From contig MU385903.1 in assembly GCA_022497145.1 (NCBI GenBank), positions 124,001 through 188,000 on the forward strand: 64,000 bases of DNA, in the 5' to 3' direction. The notes beneath the pieces are model-generated. The model did not search any database and had not been told where the DNA came from. It was given only the letters and a program-made list of their open reading frames with translations. Source of the stretch: Rostrohypoxylon terebratum. Taxonomy: Eukaryota > Ascomycota > Sordariomycetes > Xylariales > Hypoxylaceae. Within the stretch, counting starts at the first letter, position 1. Every line of letters starts with the position of its first letter. Below are positions 1-11,456 of this stretch, piece after piece. Position numbers and translations under genes: made by a program.

Positions 1-857
1 GACACAACCTATCCGCGTATGGGTGACCCGTAAGTCTACCACAAATAGGTAGTCAGTTATGGTCTGTGTCTCACCAATAATTTCTAGCTCCGGGACCTAA
101 CCCCTGGAAGGTGGTCTTCATCATGGAACAGCTGCAGATTCCATATGAGGTTAAGTCTATCAGATTCGACGATGTGAAAAAGAAACCTTTGATCGACGTC
201 AACCCAAACGGTCGTGTTCCAGTCATAGAAGACCCCAATACTGGTCTGACGCTCTGGGAGTCGGGTGCTATTATCACATACCTCATCAAGCAATATGATT
301 CGAACCACACTATATCCTATGACACCTTCCCAGAGGAGCATCTTCTGAACCAATTTCTACACTTCCAAATGAGTGGCCAGGGCCCCTATTATGGCGTAGC
401 TGGCTGGTAAGCGGCGTGGACCTTCAATGCTAAGGTGACTTTTCTAACCCACCAGCGTAGGTTTATCCACCTGCACCCTGAGAAGGTCCCTTCGGCCATC
501 GACTGGTACACAAAACAAGTTCGTCGTGTTCTCGGCGTCTTGGAGGGTTTGCTCGAGGGCAAGCAGTGGCTCGTAGGCAACAAGATGACCTACGCCGACA
601 TGGCTTGGGTCCCCTGGAATGACCGGGTCGACACCTCGCTCGGTGTCCCCGACTCGAACAAGTTCGATGGCTTCCCTAACGTGAAGGCTTGGCACGAACG
701 CATGACTTCGCTGCCATCTTGGAAGAGGAGCATGGAGCTTCGAGAGAAGCTTATGGATGAACAAGGTCTGATGTGGAACGGCATACCCAAGGGAATCAAA
801 AACTTCCAAGAGTATGAGGCTAAGATCAAGGCGGAAAGTGATGGAAATCCTCAGTAA
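1..857 (+). CDS. Ure2-like glutathione S-transferase, 5' partial
   Basis: Cytosolic glutathione S-transferase of the fungal Ure2p/GstA type, expected to conjugate glutathione to electrophiles or reduce peroxides. I read exons <1-29, 88-406 and 461-857. Before the first intron the frame gives TQPIRVWVT, and splicing yields TPGPNPWKVVFIMEQL, the usual start of the thioredoxin-like domain. Exon 2 carries the glutathione-binding NPNGRVPVIEDP and LWESGAIITYL; the second splice restores GWFIHLHPEKVPSAIDWY, the opening of the all-helical C-terminal domain with the conserved WLVGNKMTYADMAWVPW. The start codon lies outside the window. Introns are 58 and 54 bases. It converges with the minus-strand PXR1 gene. 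Family assignment is firm; substrate is unknown. Confidence 0.9.
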
Positions 858-1420
858 TCTAGAATATAGAAACTAGGATATATCGTGATGCTCAAGAACA
901 GGACGGGAGGACACGTTATTGCAGATTAGCTCATATGTTGCTTCACACATTTCTCTTAGGGCACTCTAGTGTAGTCTGTGACATGAGCAACGCCGTCTTG
1001 GCTTTAGGATCGATCTCCAGTACGATGAGAAGCGGTCCTTCGGCGCACTGTTCGTACGACTGCGCCAAAGAAAATAACTACCCCCAAGGCTTTAAGCAAG
1101 AAGATACTTGAAATCACATACGTACCTATGTATTATGTTTAACACTGTAGACATACCATATACATGCAGATGAGATGCATATCAGAAGAGATTCAATGCT
1201 ACGAATGATCAATGATGACCTAGGTAGGAGCAAAGCACATATACCCCTATTCTGCACATTTCTTGGATCAACGATGTTGCTGTCACGGGTGTCATCGATA
1301 GAATTGATCCGTGAGGTCTATTCGAATGCAAATACTGTTCTCAATTCAAAAGTACATGCTCTATCGGGTATCATAGGCGCTCTCGTACAGCCAATCCGCC
1401 CATCTGGATCACTTCATCTA
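858..1420. other. Convergent 3' intergenic region
   Basis: Space between the stop codons of the GST gene and the minus-strand PXR1 gene, so it should hold both 3' untranslated regions. I see no gene or clear repeat. The open frame at 1175-1459 has no coding features and overlaps the PXR1 3' end. Confidence 0.5.
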
Positions 1421-2685
1421 TTAAACTGGCTTCACCATGAAAATCTAGGTAATGATTAGGGTCTGCTAAAATCATATAGCGTAGTGCATGAGCACTTACC
1501 TGGTTCAATGCTGCCATGTCGGACATAGCCATTCGTTTCGATGCGATGTGACGTGATCGAGCATAATGACGTGCGGAAATCCCCTGAGGAGTTGAAGTTC
1601 CAGTGCCAGCTGGTGTTGATGTGCCACTTTCTTGAGGAGTTGCAAGAGTGACGGGTTTTGAGGTCTCTGCTGAGCTAGTGGCTTCTGTTGAGGAATCTGG
1701 CGATTCCAATTGATTCTGTTTCTTTGCCTTCTTCTCCTTCTTTCTCGCTCTCCTCTCTTCTTTTGACAACCTTTCTGTTTGGGTATCTTCTGACGTCGCA
1801 GAGGCACCATTGTTCTCAATCGCATCATCGGAATCCTTCTTCGACTTCTTGCTCTTCTTCTTCCTCTCAGGTTCGGTGGATTTAGTGTCTTCGTCATCTC
1901 TGCGTTTCGACTTCTTAGATTTCTTGGATTTCTTGTCAGGCTCCTCGGCTCCTTGGGGTTCAGCAGAGCCATCTACTGAGCCGTTATCTTTCGATCGCTT
2001 CTTCCGCTTCTTCTCGGGGACGGCGTCAGAGCTATCTATAGGCTCAACATCTTCTACTTTTCGCTTCTTGGACCTCTTGTCCTTCTTCTCTCTCTTTGTA
2101 GGTATTGTTGCGGTTTCTTCCGGCGTGATTGCGAGTTTCTCGTCGGCTACTTCCTCGATAGCGGTAGTTTTGACGGTCGTGCTTGTTAATACCTTCATCT
2201 GATCACCAACTAAAAGTCCGCCACTAACAAATCTCATGAGGCCGTATTTCCTCTCGACGTATAGGTTGGTCTTAATACCTGATCGCACCTCTCGCTCCTT
2301 CTCAATTGCCTCCTCTGATTTCCCATTAAGCCTACCGAGCAGGTCCTTGAAGACATCGAGGCCAGTACATTCGGCATTCTGCTTATGCTTAGGCTTCGCT
2401 CCTAATCCGAGAGTATCGTCTTTCACGAGAACATTTATGGGGGCGGCGCTCGCAGCGGAATGAAGATGAGAATGGGAGGAGTTTTGCGCGCCTAGGAATT
2501 TCCCTGGTTCCCAGCCTTGCGCCCGCAGGATCTTCTGTCCAAAGGTGGTTTCGTCACGACTCCATTTGGTGTTATTGGGATCGTGTTGGATTTTCCGACG
2601 GCTTTAGAGACGTAAAGGTTAGCGAGGAGTCAGCCGGAGGGTTCATCTGGAAACTGTCATACTTCCTGGGCCCTGCGAGACCCAT
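1421..2685 (-). CDS. PXR1: PXR1/PINX1 G-patch ribosome biogenesis protein
   Basis: Nucleolar G-patch protein of the Pxr1/Gno1/PINX1 family, known in yeast to activate the Prp43 helicase in rRNA and snoRNA processing and to inhibit telomerase. Exons on the minus strand are 2685-2663, 2601-1500 and 1444-1421 (382 aa). The start gives MGLAGPRNRRKIQHDPNNTK, then WSRDETTFGQKILRAQGWEPGKFLG and KDDTLGLGAK, the G-patch. The middle is long and rich in KKSKKSKK-type lysine/serine and acidic blocks, as expected of a nucleolar KKE/D protein. The last exon has only 24 bases and supplies the conserved ending NQIFMVKPV; without it the frame runs on into unrelated sequence. The first exon is also tiny (23 bases). 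It is divergent from the small coiled-coil gene. Confidence 0.92.
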
Positions 2686-3336
2686 TGTGACCAAATTGAC
2701 GTTCTAAAGTCCGAATTGCCAATGCATGTATTATATATAGTTCCAAGATGTCAAGTCCAACTTAAGTCTTAAGTTGTTGCAGCCGAAGATCGATTTGCTT
2801 TGATTAGTGGGGTCTAATTTTCAAATAATTTTTAGCTGACAGGCTGATAAACCAGCTGCTGATAAACTTTTACAGTGGATACCTACCAGGTCCTACCTTC
2901 CAGCTGCCTTCTTAGCCAGGAACTGCTAAGGCACGTGCGGAAAATCAAAAAGCCCGTGCTACGGATGGTCCCGCCCTTTAGCCCCGGTGAATTTTTAGGT
3001 TCATTTTCCTTTTCTCATGTTGCTCCTTCACATCCATACTCAACGATTCGATACCTACTAGGTACCTAATGCAACAGAAACTTCATGAACAAAGTGAAGG
3101 CACGAATTGTTATCATCAGATTAGGAAGGCATGGTTTAGTATCAAAGTAGTAATTTAATCCAGCTTCTAATTATTTCTCCAAGGGAAGAACCTTCACAAA
3201 ATGTGTGAACTGAAAAAAATAAGAACTGGATTGTCGTCGACGGACCTCATCAACATACACTGCCCACATTCAATTCTCCGCAGGCAGTCTTCTATCAACT
3301 ACTTCGTACAGCCATATCATATTCGCCTGTTTAATC
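2686..3336. promoter_or_regulatory. Divergent intergenic region, PXR1 / coiled-coil gene
   Basis: About 650 bases between two divergent start codons, so it must contain both promoters. It includes A/T-rich stretches near 2810-2880 and 3150-3230. I see no recognisable operator and no reading frame worth calling. Confidence 0.4.
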
Positions 3337-4091
3337 ATGCCTCCTAGACGCAAGGAACCTAGCCCAACTGATGCCAGCTCAGGCTCTGATGAAGAATCGA
3401 AAGTCAACTTCAAGTTTAAACCGAGCGCTACCATACCAAAGGCCATGGAAAGCATCGTATGCCCTCCCTATGCTATGGATGTCTTATACTTGCAAGCGTC
3501 CATATATGTGGAAGAGCTGTACATTGGTGAAACACTATATACCTAGGTCCTAGGTACTAACCTACGTCTGCTTCCCACAGGACAAATGGAAGTCCAAGCG
3601 AACTGGTATTCGAAAGAATATCGATAAAGACTACACTAACAAGTTGGCCTCTCTGAAGAACGAAATCAAGGAGCACTACGAGCAAGAGGCTCTAAAGAGG
3701 TAAGTTGCAAATTTCCATTCAGCTCATTGACACGATATTGCCTTTAAGTACCTAGTACCGATCGGCAAATGACGATATCGATGGATAGAGTTATTCAGGT
3801 GCTCACGTCTTAGCACTTCTCAGCCCTAATTATGTTCTGAAATCAATGTCAGTAGAATGGAATTCTAACGCTATCTCGGTTAGGTCTGGCCACAACAAGA
3901 AGCAGCTTGAGCGACTGTTGGCTGCAGTGGAAAAGCGCATCTCATGCGAAGAAAAGATTACTAAGGAAATCGATTCTCTTCGAGAGGACACTGCGCACAT
4001 CGCTATGCTTATCGATGCCATTTACAGCGGCCGCGAGGAGGCTGCTCAAACATCGGCCAAAAAACTCAAGCCTAGTCAATCCAAGGAGTAA
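3337..4091 (+). CDS. Small basic coiled-coil protein, function unknown
   Basis: I do not recognise this protein. Exons 3337-3456, 3581-3699 and 3884-4091 join in phase to give 148 aa. The N-terminus (MPPRRKEPSPTDASSGSDEE) is disordered and charged. From about residue 40 it is highly helical and charged (DKWKSKRTGIRKNIDKDY, then LASLKNEIKEHYEQEALKR), continuing through KKQLERLLAAVEKRI to a C-terminal region ending KKLKPSQSKE. Heptad-like spacing suggests a coiled coil, perhaps a subunit of a nuclear complex, but that is inference. The first donor (GTATGC) was chosen because it keeps phase with the exon-2 acceptor. The first intron holds a copy of the dispersed acctaggtcctaggt motif. Confidence 0.6.
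3541..3555. repeat. Dispersed 15-mer acctaggtcctaggt, copy 1
   Basis: Exact copy inside intron 1 of the coiled-coil gene, immediately before its branch-point-like tactaac. Confidence 0.85.
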
Positions 4092-4553
4092 TTGCCAATC
4101 GCCGTTTCGAACATAAGACTTGAAGTATTTAAGTAACCTCTGAGGAATCCAAAATGTCGGAAATCCCGGAAACATAGTTGTCATGGCATTGTTGTAATTA
4201 ATCAACATTTGCTTGGAAGACGTAGCTAACATCAAACGTCCTTGGAACGCTATTATATATCACGACGATGCTACGTAGCTTTAATCAATATTCAGCGCAT
4301 TAACACGCATGAACCAACTCCTGTCCCGAATTGGCCGACAATTAAGTACGTTTGGTATTATAATTTAAGTATGCGGAGTTTAATATCCTACATGAAAACG
4401 GAGCTGAGTGGGTCCCAAATCCCGAACCCGGAGCGAACCCCGTATATATCGGCACCATTAAACGGTGCGGGTTCTTTAAATCTATGTCATGAATGCTTCA
4501 TTTATATCACCTCTATATCCATTATGTTTTCAATTACTTCCAAATTTCGGGCA
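4092..4553. other. Convergent 3' intergenic region
   Basis: Region between the stop of the coiled-coil gene and the stop of the minus-strand ABC transporter. It is A/T-rich and presumably holds both 3' untranslated regions. No gene or repeat seen. Confidence 0.45.
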
Positions 4554-7500
4554 TCACCTATCGAGGGCCTGGCTCTGGCACTATATTCACAAGTTGGTTA
4601 GCTCACAGTCGACAGTCGAATGGAGTCTAAGCGGAGAAAGGGGTATGCTGTAGAACTTACCATATTCCAGTAAACGCCCTTCTTCTTCAACAACTCCGCA
4701 TGGCTGCCCTTCTCCAACACCTTGCCCTCGCCCAACACGAAAATGATATCGGCGTTCTGCACCGTAGCCAGCCTGTGCGCGACAACCACCATCGTGCGCC
4801 CCGTCGCCGCCCGCTCGAATGCGCCCTGCACTAACTTCTCGCTTTCGGAGTCCAGACTGCTCGTCGCCTCGTCGAGAAGTAGGACGTCGGGACGTCGGAT
4901 AAGCGCGCGCGCGATAGCGATGCGCTGTTTCTGTCCTCCGGAAAGCGAGACGCCACGGCTGCCGATCTCGGTGTTGTATCCATCAGGCAGTGAAACGATA
5001 AAATCGTGAATACTAGCGTCGCGGCAAACGGCACGCAACTCCTCATCCGTAACGGTAGCCGGATCCACGCCTAACAACACGTTATCGCGTAGCGTGCCTT
5101 GGAATAGGGTAGGTTCTTGCGCCACGAGCGATAGGTGCCGTCGGTAATCATATACATTAACACTCGCGATATCCGTACCATTGGCCAAAATCTGACCTCG
5201 ATGGATGTCATAAAATCTTTCCAGCAGACTGATAATACTCGTTTTACCGCATCCAGAAGCACCGACCAAGGCGGCGAATTGACCCTTCTCGATCGTAATG
5301 TCGAGGCCTTTGAAAATGGACACATTGCGGGTCGGGTATTTGAAGTGTACGTCACGAAGCTCGATCTTAATACCGCCGTGCGTGTCGGGAATCTTGGCCG
5401 TCTTGTCGCTCATGTCCCGGTTGCGCGACTCACGGATGCTGAGGATGCGGTTAGCAGCTGCGGAGGCTTGCGCGGCATTAGGGCCGAAGCTGAAGCCTTG
5501 GCCTGCTGCTTCAGCTCCGTTGATCACTGAGTGAAACGTGGTTAGAAATTCCTCCCTTCAAATTTTATCATGATGGGAAACGAGATCCAAAACACTTACC
5601 AGCCATATAACAAACAAAAAATTGCAACCCATTGTATTCTCTCGAGGCCAACAAAGTGCCTCCATACCAGAGGATTAGAGCCTGACATGCTATGCTCACG
5701 CTGTCCGAGAAAGCGAACACCAGCGTTCTCCAAATGGCCTTCTTATAAGCGTCAGTCACATGATGGCTAAGCAAACCATCATAACGGGTGCAGATTGTCT
5801 CCTCGAGGGTGAGCGACGAGACAGTACGGAAGGCTGCGATGGCTTCGGCGGCGAACTTGGACGACTCGGCGAAAACTCCAGCATACATCTCTTCGAACTC
5901 CAACTCGTACTTGAAGCGAAGATAACCTGCTACGAGTCCGACGGGCATCGTGACACATGTCGCGACGAGGGCGAGCTTCCAGCCAAAGGCGAAAGCTATA
6001 GCTAAACTGCCGATGAGAGTAAAAAACCTACGCAGACCGTGTCAACAACCCTACTATCATAGTGCGAGGGAAGAGAAATACATACGAATTATACACCATG
6101 GCCATGTTGATACCGAGAAGTTCTTCCAACTGCTTTGGGTCGCCACCAACACGTGCCGTCAGGGAACCGGTCGAATTCTGCTCCTCGTCAAAGAAGGAAG
6201 TTTTTTGATAGATAATATCCTCGAAATATTGTTGTCGGTATATATTGGAGATGTACTATGCCAAGTTAGAATTTTTACTCTGTTAATGAAGAAATAGAAC
6301 ACTTACGAAAGCAAGGTTGCTCGCCACGAACCCAAGAATGAAATAAGAGAGACCCGTAGCTACGGCGAGAACCACCCACATCAAAGACCAGAAATTCGCT
6401 TCGGATGTAAACTTGGGTATATCGTAGACGTAAGAGAAAACGACGATGATCTTGCCAAAGAGGTACGCTTGCATTGGAGTCGAGGCTAGCATTACTAGTT
6501 AGTATAATGTTGAAAACGATCGAGGTACAGTGAAGCAAATTACCGGCAGTACACATGGCAGCAGCAATCGTGACCGCATAGAGGGGGAAACGGGAGCGCT
6601 GCTCGTACAACAACCGCCCAAAACTTCCGAAGAGGCCTTGATTCTTATACCCGGGTGCTTTCGTCACGTTGGCCATGGTTTCGGAGTGTGCGACACTCTT
6701 TTCGCGAGTGAGAACCGTCGCTATATCCTCTTCCTCCGGAGTATCAGAATCGCCAGCCTCCGTGGGCTCTCCGAGAGAAAGCTGTTGAGCGTGGACGAGA
6801 CCATAATAGACCCCCATATCATCCTCAAGGAGGGACTCGTGGGTTCCCTTCTCAACGACTTTACCTCTTTGTAAGACCATAATAGTATCGGCTTTCTTGA
6901 TCGTGGAGAGTCGGTGGGCAATAGTAATCGTCGTCCGATTCTTCGACACCTTGTCTAGTGCTTCTTGAACGATTCGTTCGCCTCGGACATCGATCGCGGA
7001 AGTGGCTTCGTCTAGAATGAGAATCTTCGGTCTCTTGATGACCGCTCGAGCAATGCAAATTCGTTGGCGCTGTCCACCGGAGAGTTTCGTGCCATTGTCG
7101 CCGACGAGTGTTTCGTATTGATCTGGGAGTCGATCGATGAATTCGTCCGCAAATGCTTCTTTGCAAGCCTCCCTTACCAACTCCCTTTTCCGCTCTTCTG
7201 ACTCATTCTCGAATTCCGATCCAATCAATCCATGCGCGACGTTGTTGTATATGGTATCGTTGAATAAGAAAGGCTCCTGCTGCACAAGACCGATCTGAGA
7301 CCGCCACCATTTCAAGTTAATCTCATCTAGCTCATGGCCCGATGTCGATATCGATCCCCTCAATTTCACAATTGGTCCAGATTCGACTTCGGCAGGCGCT
7401 TCATCGTCCGAGTCGTCGCGCTTCTTTTTGCCTTTAGCTTTATTCTTCTTCTTTGCCTCTTCCTTCTTTTTCGCGTCCTGATCAACTGCCTTGGCGATGA

Positions 7501-9131
7501 TGTATTGATCGTGTAGGGTGTACCATCGCTCAATCAGGCCCACGATAGTACTCTTACCAGATCCTGACGGCCCAACAATAGCAGTGATTTTTCCTGCCTC
7601 GATTCGCATGTTAAGCTGGTCCAAAACTCGAACGTGTGGTCGACTCGGGTACGCGAAGTCCACTCCCTTGAATACGATGTCATCAGTCGCCGAAACGTCT
7701 GGTTCCATTAATTTGCCGGTATCCGGTCGAGGGGCGTCAATGACAGTGAAAAACTCGCAAGCAGCTACAGTAGCCTTGCCAATCGCGATGAGCGGCGTCG
7801 AGATACGTTCAATTGACATAACCATCATCATGACTGACATAAGTACGACAATAACAGTGCCAACGTTGTCGAGCCGACCATCAACATACGATTTAGACCC
7901 GTACCAAAATGCAAGACCAAACGCAGCATTGAACGCGAAGAACACCAAAGAAAATTGCGCAGCTAAAAGGGGCGTCGTCCTCTGACCGTGTTTTTTGGCT
8001 GCCTCGGCCCAGACCGCGAATTTCTTAGTGACTTGCGACTCGGCACCGCACGCAACAACCATGCGGATAGCCGAGAAGGCCTCGCTGGCTACGGAAGACG
8101 ACTTCGTTTCGGCCTTGGCGACTTTGCTCGTTCCCTTGACGTAAAAAGGGATTATAGTGCCCACAGTTATTACGATAAAGAGGAGGACTGAGCACGTAAC
8201 TAAAGCCAGAGCCCAGTTGTACACAAAAGCGATGACGGTGGCGGCAATGATCATCACTAGGAACTCGACAAAAGTACCGAGTTTCTCCGAAATCCCCAGT
8301 TGCAGCGTGTTCGCCGTAGTCGTTATCGTCCCTGCAGCAGCACCAGGGGGCATCGAGTCTAGGACGTGGATCGTTTGGCCGAACAGACAGCGGAGATAAT
8401 CTAGTCTGATCGCGGCGGACATCCGAATACCAATTAAGCGGTAACAGAACTACATTTGTGAGTAGATATCCTGAGAAGTGAGTAGCATTGGTAGATATGA
8501 TAGGTACCTTGTTGATGTAAGTCAAAACGAATCTTCCGATAAACAAGTAGAACATATATAATCTTTCAAACATCAGCGGTTAACAACAAGTATATCAATA
8601 ACATGGACATACGAATTTTTATTAAGGGAAGACCGGAACTCGTCTTCGGTCTGTGTAGGAATAGGGAGAAAGTAGCCAGTAAAGTTGCCGACCAACGCGC
8701 CTACAATTTTGATGAGTATGACGATGGCTTCGGGAGAGTATTTCTAGCAGTGGTCCTACCGAATACAACAATCATCAACGGAAGAGTCTTGATTTGGATA
8801 CATCGTCAGTCAACGGCTTTCAAGAAAAGGGGTATTCAACATGAACATACGACACCCGAGCCTGCGGCTGCCAGGACCGCGGCCACCATAAGAACGAAGT
8901 CCCACGGCTTGGCATATTTGAAGATTCTCTATACCAACGTCAGCTTTCATTTAATCGTGTCATCTGTCGTGTTCGGTCCGTGAGACAACTGACAATATAG
9001 TCCCCAAAAGCGGCTTCCCTCTCCGGGCGGATTTTGGCATCGCGTTCGGCCTTTTCCTCTTCACTTAGAATTTTTTCGCCGACGCCGCCCGCGGCCGTAA
9101 ACCCGTTTGGCTCTTGCGAATCTGACTTCAT
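4554..9131 (-). CDS. ABCB-type multidrug exporter (full transporter)
   Basis: Plasma-membrane ATP-driven exporter of the ABCB/P-glycoprotein family (S. pombe Pmd1 type), architecture TMD1-NBD1-TMD2-NBD2, about 1323 aa. Minus-strand exons: 9131-8994, 8928-8851, 8787-8760, 8700-8613, 8562-8508, 8449-6544, 6494-6307, 6255-6086, 6027-5600, 5526-4661, 4580-4554; all phases agree. NBD1 has Walker A GPSGSGKST (about residue 422), signature LSGGQRQR and Walker B ILILDEATS; NBD2 has GASGCGKTS (about 1115), LSGGQKQR and VLLLDEATSS, so both ATP sites look intact. NBD1 carries a lysine-rich then acidic insertion between Walker A and the Q-loop (about residues 448-486). The last exon has 27 bases and gives CQSQALDR. 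The first donor, GTCAGT, is less usual. ATG at 9131 is the first in frame. Substrate unknown. Confidence 0.93.
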
Positions 9132-9640
9132 GCTGAACCGGCTGCCATGTACGTGTTGTCGACGAATTTTTTTGGTTTTTTTTTGGTTTTTTACCACCAG
9201 CTTGGTACCTCAGCTCAAAGAGGTATTGTTTTTATCGCCGTCTTCAATTCGGATGAATGCCTGGTAGAGACAAAGAGCGCCAAGTGGTGTCTCTGAGGTG
9301 AGATGTACAGAAGGGGACGCGGTTGAAACAGTAGGCAACGGGATTAACGTTATATCATACAACCATAATCACACAATCCAAATCGGAACCTCTGCTCTTG
9401 CATCGGTCTAAAAACCTAGAATGGCAAGATGGAGCCTCATGAGGGTGCTTAGCCAAGAAAACAGAACAAAACAACGCGCGAACAGGGAACAGGAAACAAG
9501 AATAATATACTGCGTGGTAATTATCAGAGAAAGACGTCTATCATATTACAATTTCCTGGTACGGCTTACCTGATCACCCCCGGTACGTGAAGGTCAGTTT
9601 GTTTTGCAAGCATCCGTATAAGAAATATTAGATAATTAGG

Positions 9641-9655
9641 ACCTAGGTCCTAGGT
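9641..9655. repeat. Dispersed 15-mer acctaggtcctaggt, copy 2
   Basis: Exact copy in gene-free DNA upstream of the ABC transporter. Confidence 0.85.
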
Positions 9656-10008
9656 ATCCATGCAAATAGGGCGGATTTGGAGCATGGGGTGACCGTTTTA
9701 GCTTCGGAGTCTACCTGGTCTGCTGTGCCGGGCGACGATCTGGAGCTTATGCCGAGTATGCAAGCGAAATAATTTAGTCAGGCAACAAGATTTACATAGT
9801 ATGAAATGGCAAGTGCGCGTCTTTAGTTCAGCGTCTTTAGGTAGTTTTAGTGTTCTTAGTTCAGCCTCATGAATCCTTTTTCTATTATCTAAGCGCTACT
9901 GTTGTAAGACTAGTAGTACTATTACTAGGACCTCCAAAATGCGGAGATCTCGAAGATCTCAGATCCAGTTATGCTCTGTACATTGTACAATACTAAGCAG
10001 TACCTAAG

Positions 10009-10030
10009 ACTTAAGACTTAAGTCTTAAGT
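10009..10030. repeat. Perfect 22-base palindrome
   Basis: The stretch built from acttaag and cttaagt units reads identically on both strands over 22 bases, and weaker symmetry extends outward to flanking agtacct. It lies in gene-free DNA. It could form a cruciform or be chance in low-complexity TTAAG repeats. Confidence 0.8.
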
Positions 10031-10574
10031 ACCTACCTGCCTACCTAATTACAGGCCCTACGAGTTGAGATAATGACTCTTATCAATTACAGTACTACCT
10101 ACCTATACATCACAGTTCAACCCAAACCCACTGTCGTTTATGAATAACCTAGTTTAACAAACGTTATTACTATGTACATACTCCCTGTACGCAGGACTTT
10201 TCAATCTCGATCAAGCCCACCTCGGTCCCGCGCCGTGGGGTTGCAGAATCTCAAAAGCCAAGATACGGAAGGTAGGAAGTCTAGCACGTCTTGCGACAGG
10301 TCAAATTACAACGTATACGGTAGGTACACACATACCTACCATGCATCCATGCAGTGACTCAGAAATCTCCATTGTCAAATCATGTCATATTACACTTGAG
10401 CTTCACTGTTCAGAGACCGCCTCTAGTAATAACTATCCGAATTCCTCTTTCTTCTTCACGCCCGGCAACCTATCAACGTGTTTCTCATTACTTAATACTT
10501 ACTCACATTGGTGCCGCCGGGGGCCGCGTGAACCTCCCGATACAGCTACCCCATTATCTATATTAAGTGCCGAC

Positions 10575-10589
10575 ACCTAGGTCCTAGGT
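10575..10589. repeat. Dispersed 15-mer acctaggtcctaggt, copy 3
   Basis: Exact copy in gene-free DNA, followed by a further cctac unit. Confidence 0.85.
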
Positions 10590-11456
10590 CCTACACACCT
10601 GCCCTGCTGCCTAGGTAGGTACATAATATCCATTAGTACTATGTATGTATGTGCATCTACCTGATGCATACGCCGTATCCAGCCCTCATCCAATCCCGGT
10701 TTGCCCCCCCTACCATCCTTTATATGTGGCTCACCTACAGCATACATATGGACATACCAGCATACATACATCGCCAAGGATAAGATTACATTATGATTTT
10801 CGGTGAATCGTACTCAACGTCAATGAGAAGATGATTCGACGCCGCATTGAAGTGGATGAGATGTCAATTGAGAAGCCATTGCTGTCGTTACCATTGTCAT
10901 AACAATGGTGGATCGCCGATTGTTTTTTTTTTGAACCTGCCCTCTCGATAGGACATGAAAGAGGCAACTCCTCGCGATCAGCCAAGCCGCACTATTGATA
11001 GGATTGTATCCTTGGATCAGTATATAACTCGTCGATCATCCATTATCAGATGAAAAGTCGGAAAACCTCGCCTCATCTCTCCACTAGGCATCAGACAGGA
11101 TCACAAAACGTAATACGACAAGTCATTTATATAATTCATAAGAAATGGCATTGCCTTTCTATCATGTTATAGGTAGCAAGCATAGTTCATCAGTAATCCG
11201 GCGCCCCCCAATATCCGTGGTTCCCAGCGATGAAGACTTAAGAAAGAGACCTTATTTTCGTTCCATGTGCCGAGCTCGGCATTCTGACATGCCCCTCGCC
11301 GGTAGTCTATGAAGTAAGATCACATATGTCGATGGATATCGTCGGTGCAATATCAATTTCAGCTGGTGAAGGAAGGATATCAGTGATGATCCTATGTTAA
11401 AATCTACCCCAAGGCCGCCCGATATCCTGTCGCTAAATCACTATGCTGATATCTAC

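Larger units (their letters stand above)
9132..11456. other. Gene-free region between ABC transporter and G6PD
   Basis: About 2.3 kb upstream of the ABC transporter and downstream of G6PD. Near 9168-9195 are T-rich tracts (A-rich on the transporter strand, just before its start), as in a fungal 5' leader. The interval holds two copies of the 15-mer acctaggtcctaggt (9641 and 10575), a perfect 22-base palindrome at 10009-10030 and many TACC/GGTA-type simple steps. Open frames here are short, overlap on both strands and lack family signatures; I call no gene. Confidence 0.45.

Noticed and set aside
1810..2202. 130-codon plus-strand Ser/Phe-rich frame
   Set aside because: Antisense of the lysine/serine-rich PXR1 repeats.
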